From Arthrobacter sp. Y81 (GTDB lineage: Bacteria > Actinomycetota > Actinomycetes > Actinomycetales > Micrococcaceae), in the NCBI RefSeq assembly GCF_002929335.1, contig NZ_PJIL01000009.1, positions 124,001 to 188,000 on the forward strand: DNA of 64,000 bases, read 5' to 3'. Of this stretch, positions 52,012 to 59,143 are shown piece by piece (position 1 is the stretch's first letter; each line of letters begins with the position of its first letter). The notes beneath the pieces were generated by a model. It saw nothing but the letters and a program-made list of their open reading frames with translations, was not told where the DNA came from and ran no database searches. A program made the position numbers and the translations under genes.

Positions 52012-52671
52012 ATGACAACCGTTGACGAGGGTGTTGGGGGCGCCCTTTCGGCCCAGGAGCTCGTTGATCTCTTGCGCAACGCGATTATCCGGGGCGAACT
52101 CGTGCCGAAGCAGCGGCTCGTGGAAGCCGACCTGGCGGACGAGTACGGGGCCAGCCGGGGCAACGTCCGCGTCGCCTTGTCCGAGCTGAGCGTCGAGGGC
52201 CTTGTCGAACGTGTCCAGAACCGCGGAGCGCGGGTGAGGGCCGTCTCCGTCGAGGAGGCGCTGGAGATCACTGAGGTGCGCGCCGCACTTGAAGCGCTGT
52301 GCGCCCGGAAGGCAGCAGAGAGAATATCCGACGCTGAATCAGAAGAACTCCGGGGGCTCGCCAAGGAGATGGAGGAAGCCGTCGAACGCGGCGACAGGGA
52401 GTCGTACTCGGCGTGCAATCAACGTCTCCACGCCAAGATCATCGCGGTGAGCGCGCAGAAAACTGCCGCGGCGACCATTCAGCGGCTGCGCGGGCAGGCC
52501 GTGCGCTTTCAGTTCCAGCTGGCGCGCCAGCCCGGACGCCCCCATGTTTCACTTCCGCAGCATCTGGCCATTATCGACGCGGTGTGCCGGCACGACCCGA
52601 ACGGGGCCGCCGAGGCAATGCGGCTGCACCTGGAAAGCGTCGCGGACGCCATCCGCGCCACCAATAGCTGA
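52012..52671 (+). CDS. GntR family regulator (FCD type) of the lig cluster
   Basis: A 219-residue repressor. The winged helix has LRNAIIRGELVPKQRLVEADLADEYGASRGNVRVALSELS, and a C-terminal FCD domain follows (ALEITEVRAALEALCARKAAE, then a His-rich metal pocket LHAKI..HLAIIDAV). GGAGGGGG lies 4 nt before ATG 52012. Divergent from the lig operon, with the two ATTGTTWRCAAT boxes between them. Confidence 0.92.
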   Translation: MTTVDEGVGGALSAQELVDLLRNAIIRGELVPKQRLVEADLADEYGASRGNVRVALSELSVEGLVERVQNRGARVRAVSVEEALEITEVRAALEALCARKAAERISDAESEELRGLAKEMEEAVERGDRESYSACNQRLHAKIIAVSAQKTAAATIQRLRGQAVRFQFQLARQPGRPHVSLPQHLAIIDAVCRHDPNGAAEAMRLHLESVADAIRATNS

Positions 52672-52756
52672 CCCCGCCGCTGTCCAGGATCCGTCCGCCA
52701 AGGGAGTCGGTGCGGCCGGTCGGGGCTCGGTCATGCTTCCTAGCGACGGGAGGCAA

Positions 52757-52802
52757 CAAACGGACGACGACGGCGGGAGGTCCCGCCGTCGTCGTCCGTT
52801 TG
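52757..52802. terminator. Longest extragenic palindrome of the window
   Basis: A 22-bp perfect stem that begins CAAACGGACGACGACGG with a GG loop, between the convergent GntR and DUF3100 genes. It carries one extra GAC unit compared with most copies; the copy at 62261 shares that variant. Confidence 0.85.
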
Positions 52803-52828
52803 CGTTTGCCGCAGTGCAGCGGCGGAGG

Positions 52829-54205
52829 TTAGTGCCAGAGCCCCAGCGCGAACTCCGCGATCACGGTGGAGAGCAGGAACGACGCGGTGATGGCGAGCAG
52901 CCCGACGGGAATGATCTTCCAGCCGATGTTTTTCAGCAGCGGGATGTCCTTGCCGAGCGACAGGCCGGCCAGGGTCAGCATGACAGTGGCGATGGACAGG
53001 AAGTCAACGGTTTTCACCATCGCGTTGAGCGGCTCGGCACCGAAGAACCACGGGCTGGAGATGAACGCCCCGATCGTGGTGATGAACACGATCGCGGAGA
53101 TCTTCCGGGTGATCCTGGCCAGGAGGAGGCTGAAGAGCACCAGGGCCAGCAGGATGGCGTAGCCGCCGACGATGGACCAGCTGAATCCCTTGGCCGCGAT
53201 CGAGGCCGTGGCCACGCCGAGGACGGTCAGGACCGAAAGGGAGAGCCAGAGCGGCAGCGTGATGGCTGCCGATGACGCGGCGACCTGTTCCCGGAATTTG
53301 CGGTTGGCGTCAGCCTGGGCTTCTTCCCGGTCGATGTCTGCCTGCGTCCTTTCGGCGGGGGCGCCGGACGTGACGGCAGCGGTTTCGCGGGCCGTCTGCT
53401 TGCGGGTCAGGAATCGGTAGAAACGGTCGGCGAGCGGCAGGGCCACGTAGATTCCGACGTATACGCCCAGGACCGTGGTGATCAGGTTGGAGATGGCGGC
53501 CATGGCGAGGATGGCCTCCTGGTCGCCGGGGTAGGCGCCGATGATGCTGGCTGCGGAGGCGGCCATCATCGAGCCGGAACCCACGCCCGCACCCATTGCC
53601 AGGGCCAGGGGGTCGAAGATCCTCCAGTTGGCCACGAGCGAGGTCAGCAGGGTGATGAACACGGCGCCGAAGAGGGTGCCGAAGACATACATGGCAAGGA
53701 CGCCGCGGTACTGGTCGGAGTCGGGACCGTACTTTTCGGAGACCATGGCGAAGGAGGGCTCGCGGTCCAGGGAGAAGGTGGCACCGACAGTTGCCTTGCC
53801 CATGCGCAGCAGGACGGCCAGCGGGAGTGCCAGTACAACGGTTCCGAGCAGATGGCCGATCTCCTGCAGCAGCAGCGCCGGTCCGGCCTTGATGAGGCTG
53901 GGGAGGCTGGGGCCGATGTTGAAGGCAAGCCGGGCCACCAGCAGGAACACGGCCACGCCCACCAGGGCGGCCGCCACCCGCTGGAGGTCCAGGCCGAGGG
54001 GCTTGAACTTCTGGACCGAGGTCAGGAGGCCGAGGATGAGGCCCCAGACCATGGGGAAGACGATGATCGAGCCGATGCCCAGATCGATCTTCAGCTGGCC
54101 GATGAGCTGGACGGTGACGGCGATGGCGAGGGCCAGCGCCGCAACGGGAAGCGTCAGCTTGGTTCCGGCCCTGGTGACCGGAGCGGTTGTGGTGCTGGTA
54201 CTCAT
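52829..54205 (-). CDS. DUF3100 family membrane protein, putative transporter
   Basis: A 458-residue membrane protein with about eleven hydrophobic segments and a central hydrophilic loop (residues 265-310, Arg/Glu/Ala-rich). MMAASAASIIGAYPGD and MSLDREPSFAMVSEKYG-like sequence are notable motifs. The sequence recalls DUF3100 proteins, which often adjoin M20 amidohydrolase genes. The ATG at 54205 overlaps the M20 stop by 4 nt, so the two should work together: probably import of the compound that the M20 enzyme hydrolyses. Family assignment from memory. Confidence 0.75.
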   Translation of the reverse strand: MSTSTTTAPVTRAGTKLTLPVAALALAIAVTVQLIGQLKIDLGIGSIIVFPMVWGLILGLLTSVQKFKPLGLDLQRVAAALVGVAVFLLVARLAFNIGPSLPSLIKAGPALLLQEIGHLLGTVVLALPLAVLLRMGKATVGATFSLDREPSFAMVSEKYGPDSDQYRGVLAMYVFGTLFGAVFITLLTSLVANWRIFDPLALAMGAGVGSGSMMAASAASIIGAYPGDQEAILAMAAISNLITTVLGVYVGIYVALPLADRFYRFLTRKQTARETAAVTSGAPAERTQADIDREEAQADANRKFREQVAASSAAITLPLWLSLSVLTVLGVATASIAAKGFSWSIVGGYAILLALVLFSLLLARITRKISAIVFITTIGAFISSPWFFGAEPLNAMVKTVDFLSIATVMLTLAGLSLGKDIPLLKNIGWKIIPVGLLAITASFLLSTVIAEFALGLWH

Positions 54206-55425
54206 GGTGTGACTTCCTGTGGGTTGGGGCGGCTGAACGCGGCACCGGTGAACCGCTCGCGTTCTGTGGGGGTGGTGGCGGCGGCAGCTACGGTCCAGGC
54301 CAGGGCGAGGGCGGCCTCGAACATGACCGCGTATGCCTCCGGGGTGTCTGCCAGGGCGGCGAAGGCGTGGGAGTGGATCGGCACGTCCGCGCCCGGGATG
54401 CTCAGCCACGGGTGCAGGCTGGGGATGACCTGGGAGATGTTTCCCATGTCCGTGGAGCCGCCGCTGAGTCCGGCCGAAGGTGAGGTGTCCTTGCCGAAGG
54501 AGTCCATCGCACTGGTCCAGTGGGCCGCGAGAGCATCGTCCTGGACCAGGGGTTCGTACAGCGGTTCCGTGGCTTCAATGGTCAGTTGCGTCCCGGTGGC
54601 CAGGGCGGCGCCCTCGAAGCAGCGCCGCACCCGTTCCAGCAGCGCTTCGTACTCCGGCAGGGTGAAGGCGCGGCATTCGAAGTTCACCACGGCCCGCTCG
54701 GGAATGATGTTGGTGACGTGCCCGGCCTCGGCGACGTACAGGGCAATCCTGTGGTCGCCGGGGATCTGCTGCCTGAGCAGGCCCACGGCAACCTGGCTCA
54801 GCACCGCGGCGTCGGCGGCGTTCACGGCCTGGTGCGGAGCGGCCGCTGCGTGCGCTGCCTTGCCGGTGAATGTTGCCTGGTACCGCCCCACGGCCTGGGC
54901 GCTGGTCCCGGCCGGGTTGTAGGTCAGGCCGTCCTGGACCGGGTGAACCATGAGTACCAGGCCCACGCCGTCGAAACCGCCGCGTTCGAGCATAAGGACT
55001 TTGCCGCCGCCGTGCTCTTCGGCCGGGGTGCCGATGGCTTTGAGGGTGATGCCCAGTTCATCGGCCAGCGGGGCCAGCGCCAGTGCTGCGGCAACTGAGG
55101 CTCCGGCGATCAGGTTGTGCCCGCACGCGTGGCCGATCTGGGGGAGCGCGTCATACTCCACGCACAGGGCGACGACGAGGTCGCCGCTGCCGGCGGTCGC
55201 CGTGAAGGCGGTGGGCAGGCCGCAGCTGCCGCGTTCAACCCTGAAGCCGCCCTCTTCGAGCAGCGCGGCGGCCGCCTCGGCGGAACGGGTTTCCTCGAAG
55301 GAAATTTCGGGGTTGGCGTGCATGCTCCTGGCCATGACATGGACGCTCGGTTTCCACCGGTCCACTCCCTCGCTGAGCTCAGCCCTCAGGGAATCGGCGG
55401 GTCTGGATGTGTCTGTAAGTTCCAC
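54202..55425 (-). CDS. M20 family amidohydrolase (AbgB-like)
   Basis: A 407-residue metallohydrolase. The metal ligands lie in GHACGHN, PAEEHGGGK and the late histidine of PIHSHAFA. The dimerisation domain reads FTGKAAHAAAAPHQAVNAADA. These are features of M20D enzymes that cleave N-acyl or aminobenzoyl-glutamate type amides. The GTG at 55425 is the best start: it precedes LTDTSRPADSLRAELSEGV and drops the 14-bp repeat region from the coding frame. Coupled to the DUF3100 gene. Confidence 0.85.
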   Translation of the reverse strand: MELTDTSRPADSLRAELSEGVDRWKPSVHVMARSMHANPEISFEETRSAEAAAALLEEGGFRVERGSCGLPTAFTATAGSGDLVVALCVEYDALPQIGHACGHNLIAGASVAAALALAPLADELGITLKAIGTPAEEHGGGKVLMLERGGFDGVGLVLMVHPVQDGLTYNPAGTSAQAVGRYQATFTGKAAHAAAAPHQAVNAADAAVLSQVAVGLLRQQIPGDHRIALYVAEAGHVTNIIPERAVVNFECRAFTLPEYEALLERVRRCFEGAALATGTQLTIEATEPLYEPLVQDDALAAHWTSAMDSFGKDTSPSAGLSGGSTDMGNISQVIPSLHPWLSIPGADVPIHSHAFAALADTPEAYAVMFEAALALAWTVAAAATTPTERERFTGAAFSRPNPQEVTP

Positions 55426-55440
55426 GGGTCTCTGCCTTGC

Positions 55441-55496
55441 TGGTAGGAAAGGGCTGGTAGGAAAGGGCTGGTAGGAAAGGGCTAGTAGGAAAGGGA
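55441..55496. repeat. 14-bp tandem repeat at the ALDH gene end
   Basis: Unit TGGTAGGAAAGGGC occurs three times exactly and once with two changes. On the minus strand it covers the last codons and stop of the aldehyde dehydrogenase (55482) and the gap before the M20 start. A change in copy number would shift the C-terminal frame of the dehydrogenase, since 14 is not a multiple of 3. Confidence 0.9.
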
Positions 55497-57029
55497 AGGG
55501 AAGGGGGAGCCCGCCGCGCGGGTGGGCACCCAGATCGCCTTGGTCTGCGTGTACTCGTCCAGCACGCCGGGACCGGAGGACCGCCCGTGGCCCGAGTCGC
55601 CGAAGCCGCCGAACGGGACGGCCACGTGGATGGTCTTGTATGAGTTGATCCAGAACGTGCCGGCCCTGACCGAACGCGCCACGTGGTGGGCCCGGGAAAC
55701 GTCCGAGGTCCACACGGCCCCCGCCAGGCCGAAACTGGTGCTGTTGGCCCGGGCGATTGCTTCCGCCTCGGTGTCGAAGGCATCCGCGCCGACCACCGGG
55801 CCGAAAACCTCGGTGGTCTCCAAACGGTTCTGCGGCGTCACGCCGTCCAGCAGGGTTGGCATCACCCAGTGGCCGCCGGCCAAGGCCGAATCAGCGAGGT
55901 GCGACGGAAGCGCGGATCCGGTGATCCGGCGCCCGCCGTCCTGCACGCCGGCGTCGATGAGGGAGTTGACGGTGGCGAACTGCTGGGCGGTGATGATGGG
56001 GCCCACCTCGGTGTCGGCGCTCAGCGGATCCCCGACGCGGAGGCGGCCGGCCCGGTCCGCGACCAGCTCCACGAACCTGTCGTGCACACGCCGTTCCACG
56101 AGGAGCCGGGACCCTGCCACGCAGGACTGCCCCGCCCCGGAGAAGATGGCCGAAATGGCGCCGTCTGCCGCCCGCTCGAGGTCGGCGTCGGCGAACACGA
56201 TGTTGGCGGACTTGCCGCCGAGTTCCAGCAGGGCCGGAATGCCCGCCTGGGCAGCGGCCACCGCGACGCGGCGCCCGGTGGGCACGGAGCCGATGAAGCT
56301 GACTTTGCCCACGCGGCGGTCCGATGTGAGGGCTGCGCCGACCGTCTGGCCAAGCCCCGGAGCGACGTTGAAGACACCGTCCGGCAGCCCGGCTTTGTGG
56401 GCCAGCTGTGCCACCCGGATGGTGGAGGCCGGTGTGAACTCGCTGGGCTTGATGATCACGGCGTTGCCGGCGGCCAGGGGTGCGGCGGAGTTCCAGCCGG
56501 CGGTGAACATCGGCGCGTTCCAGGGCGTGATGGCCACGACGACGCCCCACGGCACCCGCTCGGTATAGGTGTGCCAGGATCCGGGCACGGGGATGGTCTG
56601 CCCGGTGAGCTTGTCCGCCCAGCCGGAGTAGTAACCGAACATTTCGGCCACCTTGGCCGCTTCCACCCGGGCATCGCGGATGGGTTTTCCGGTGGTGGCC
56701 GATTCCAGGATGGCCAGCTCTTCGGTGTGGGCCTCCAGCGTGCGGCTGACATTCCGGAGGATGGCCGCGCGCTCAAATCCGTTGAGTTCGCCCCAGGCCG
56801 CGGCGCCGCGGACGGCGCTTTCCAGGATGTCCCGCGCCCCATCGGCGCCCGGATCGGCGTAGGTGGCGAAGGGTGCGCCGGTGGCGGCCGCGGTCAGCGT
56901 GATGCTTTCCCCGCTGCCCGGCACCACCTTGCCGTCGATGAAGGCGCCGAGGCCGCCGGGGAAAGCCGCGTCGAGGACGGCGCGGGCGGTGTCCGTTGAG
57001 GATGAACTGGGTGCTGTTGTGATGGTCAC
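55482..57029 (-). CDS. NAD(P)-dependent aldehyde dehydrogenase
   Basis: A 515-residue aldehyde dehydrogenase. Cofactor contacts are in TPWNAPMF and KPSEFTP, the general base in LLELGGKSANIV, and the nucleophilic Cys in GAGQSCVAGSR. EVFGPVVGADAF and the C-terminal FGGFGDSGHGR complete the family pattern. The last residues (SPFPSLSY) come from the 14-bp repeat. The GTG start at 57029 has AAGGAC 7 nt upstream, 10 bases after the preceding gene. Substrate unknown; expected to oxidise the aldehyde formed by the neighbouring pathway. Confidence 0.92.
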   Translation of the reverse strand: MTITTAPSSSSTDTARAVLDAAFPGGLGAFIDGKVVPGSGESITLTAAATGAPFATYADPGADGARDILESAVRGAAAWGELNGFERAAILRNVSRTLEAHTEELAILESATTGKPIRDARVEAAKVAEMFGYYSGWADKLTGQTIPVPGSWHTYTERVPWGVVVAITPWNAPMFTAGWNSAAPLAAGNAVIIKPSEFTPASTIRVAQLAHKAGLPDGVFNVAPGLGQTVGAALTSDRRVGKVSFIGSVPTGRRVAVAAAQAGIPALLELGGKSANIVFADADLERAADGAISAIFSGAGQSCVAGSRLLVERRVHDRFVELVADRAGRLRVGDPLSADTEVGPIITAQQFATVNSLIDAGVQDGGRRITGSALPSHLADSALAGGHWVMPTLLDGVTPQNRLETTEVFGPVVGADAFDTEAEAIARANSTSFGLAGAVWTSDVSRAHHVARSVRAGTFWINSYKTIHVAVPFGGFGDSGHGRSSGPGVLDEYTQTKAIWVPTRAAGSPFPSLSY

Positions 57030-57039
57030 GCGGGGGTCC

Positions 57040-57969
57040 TTAAGCGCGGGGTGCGGTGGCTGCGGCCACGGGAATGGCGGGAGTGCCGGCGCGGGTGATG
57101 GCGGGGGCAACCATGCGGGCTATTTCGGTGAAGTCGGCGGCGGGGCCGAGGGCGGCCAGGGCTTCCTGCCACTGGCCGACGACGGCGGCGAGCAGGGCGG
57201 GGTTCTCGCCCTTTTGCCGGGCAACGTCCACCGCCAGGGCGGCGTCGCGGGCCATAAGGCCCAGGGCGAAGCCGGAATCGTGGGTGCCGGAGAGCACCCA
57301 GTTGGGGTACATGTTGGCGGAGACTTTGCTGCCGCCGGAGGCTGCGCTGATGCTGGCCGCGGCGGTGCCCGGATCGATGCCGTAGGCCTTCGCGACGGCG
57401 AGGGCTTCGCCCACGGCCACGAGGTTGGCGGCGGCCAGGACGTTGTTCAGCAGCTTGACGACGTTGCCGCTGCCCGGGCCGCCGATGTGGCTGTATTTTC
57501 CGCCGGTCAGTGCGTTCAGCACGGGCTCGGCCGCGGCGAGGGCTGCTTCGCTGGCTCCGACGAAGGCGCTGAGGGAACCGGTGGCGGCGCCGTCCCGGCC
57601 ACCGGAAACAGGCGCATCCACAAACGCGGCGCCGTTCGCTTCGGCCAGGGATGCCATTGCCGCGCTGGTGGCCGGTTCGGAGGTGGTGGTGTCAACGATG
57701 GCGACGGTTCCGGGGGCGCTGAACAGGCCGGACACGGTGGCTTCGACAACCGCTGCCGACGGCAGGGAAAGCACCACGTAGGGCGTTCCGGCCAGCGCGT
57801 TGGCCTCCTTCACCGTGGCAATGCCGCGTGCCTCGGCGGCTGCCCTGGCGGCTTCGGAGGGGTCGAAGCCAGTGACCTGCCAGCCGGTCCGGTGCAGGGT
57901 GTCTGCCATGGCTCCACCCATCGCGCCGAGGCCGATGACGGCTATGCGGCGGTCGATGCTGGTGTTCAT
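57040..57969 (-). CDS. 3-hydroxyisobutyrate dehydrogenase family oxidoreductase
   Basis: A 309-residue beta-hydroxyacid dehydrogenase. The NAD(P) motif is GLGAMGGAMA at residues 13-22, the substrate motif DAPVSGGRDGA, and the catalytic lysine lies in GNVVKLLNN. AAG GAG-type ribosome site (AAGGAGCATCCA) before ATG 57969. It oxidises or reduces a 3-hydroxy acid, tartronate semialdehyde or a similar compound. First structural gene after the RpiR regulator. Confidence 0.9.
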   Translation of the reverse strand: MNTSIDRRIAVIGLGAMGGAMADTLHRTGWQVTGFDPSEAARAAAEARGIATVKEANALAGTPYVVLSLPSAAVVEATVSGLFSAPGTVAIVDTTTSEPATSAAMASLAEANGAAFVDAPVSGGRDGAATGSLSAFVGASEAALAAAEPVLNALTGGKYSHIGGPGSGNVVKLLNNVLAAANLVAVGEALAVAKAYGIDPGTAAASISAASGGSKVSANMYPNWVLSGTHDSGFALGLMARDAALAVDVARQKGENPALLAAVVGQWQEALAALGPAADFTEIARMVAPAITRAGTPAIPVAAATAPRA

Positions 57970-58061
57970 TGGATGCTCCTTGGGGTGTTGCTGAAGTTCG
58001 GAAGAGGTGTGGGACGGATGGACGGGCCGGTGATGGAGGCGCTCCCGGTCCTGGAATGCGC

Positions 58062-58955
58062 TTAGTCCAAGAAGATGTCCAGGTCTTTCCAGAGCTGCTG
58101 GGTCCGGCGGATGGTTTCGCGGCTGCGTTCGGGGTGGGCAGCCTCCATTCCGGTCAGCAGGCCATAGACCGCCGAGTTGGCTGCCGTGACGGACTGGAAG
58201 AAGGAGATGCCTTCGGAGGCGACCACCAGCAGGTGGTCTGCGATCGTGGCCAGGCGGCCGCGTCGCATGTCGCTGATGGCCACGACCTTCACGCCGGCCT
58301 GATGCGCCGCCTCCGCTGCGGCGATGATCTCGCGCATGGAGCGCCACATGTTGATCACCACCAGGACATCGCCGGGGCCGAGCCTGTTGACGCTGGAGGC
58401 GAGGTGGACCCCGCCGCGGGGCTCCAGGGTGATGGGGTAGCCCATGATGGTTCCCAGATGTGCCATGACGCTGGCCGGGCCAGCGAAGGAACCCATGCCC
58501 ACCACGGTGATCGACCGTGCCTCGGCCAGCGTCGCGATGGCTGACTGGGCCTCGTCGGCGGTGTTCGCGTCGAGGGTGAGGCGGAGATTTTCGATGTCGT
58601 GGTTCAGCGCATCGTGGAGCGGGCTGCGGTGTGCGCCGTGTTCCACCAGGGTGTCCTCGGTGGAGATCATCACCAGGTAGCGGGCGCGCAGTTCGCGCTG
58701 GAGGTCCGGCCAGCCGCGGTAGCCCAGGTGCTGTGCGGCCCGGACCACGGTGGAGTTGTTTACATCGGCACGCTGCGCGATCTCCGCGATGTCCGCGTAG
58801 GAGGACAGCTGCGGATTGCGCACGATGACCTCCACTACCCGGCCCTGGGCTTTGGTCAGGAGGACGTCCGGCAGGGCGTCGCCGAGCCAGGCGGATGCCG
58901 GATCGGAGGCGCCGTTGCTGCTGGCGGAATGACCGGGCGATGCCGAACTGGACAC
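58062..58955 (-). CDS. RpiR/MurR family transcriptional regulator
   Basis: A 297-residue regulator. The N-terminal helix-turn-helix spans about residues 35-95 and includes YADIAEIAQRADVNNSTVVRAAQHLGY. The C-terminal sugar-isomerase (SIS) domain has ITVVGMGSFAG and GDVLVVINMWRSMREII. SIS domains bind phosphosugars, but in relatives the ligand is not always a sugar. The GTG start has GAAGAG upstream at some distance. Two identical-architecture palindromes (TGCAA-N6-TTGCA) lie upstream of it. Confidence 0.9.
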   Translation of the reverse strand: MSSSASPGHSASSNGASDPASAWLGDALPDVLLTKAQGRVVEVIVRNPQLSSYADIAEIAQRADVNNSTVVRAAQHLGYRGWPDLQRELRARYLVMISTEDTLVEHGAHRSPLHDALNHDIENLRLTLDANTADEAQSAIATLAEARSITVVGMGSFAGPASVMAHLGTIMGYPITLEPRGGVHLASSVNRLGPGDVLVVINMWRSMREIIAAAEAAHQAGVKVVAISDMRRGRLATIADHLLVVASEGISFFQSVTAANSAVYGLLTGMEAAHPERSRETIRRTQQLWKDLDIFLD

Positions 58956-58988
58956 GGCGGGAACTCTTCTCTGTAATCTGGATCACTC

Positions 58989-59032
58989 TGCAATGGCGTT
59001 TGCATCAAATGTACTATGCAATTTGGATTGCA
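58989..59032. promoter_or_regulatory. Two putative RpiR operators
   Basis: TGCAA-N6-TTGCA occurs at 58989-59004 and again at 59017-59032, the second being palindromic over TGCAAT..ATTGCA. Centres are 28 bp apart. Both lie 34-77 bases before the RpiR start, where its promoter must be, and presumably control the whole operon to 52829. Confidence 0.78.
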
Positions 59033-59143
59033 GTAAGAGTTTTGTGTTTCCGGGCTGTTAAACCTGGCTGGCCAACGCGGACCCCCAGCCCTTAGGCATC
59101 CCCAAAGCCGCCGCGGCCCGGCCGGCGCCGCGCGCGTCCCTGG

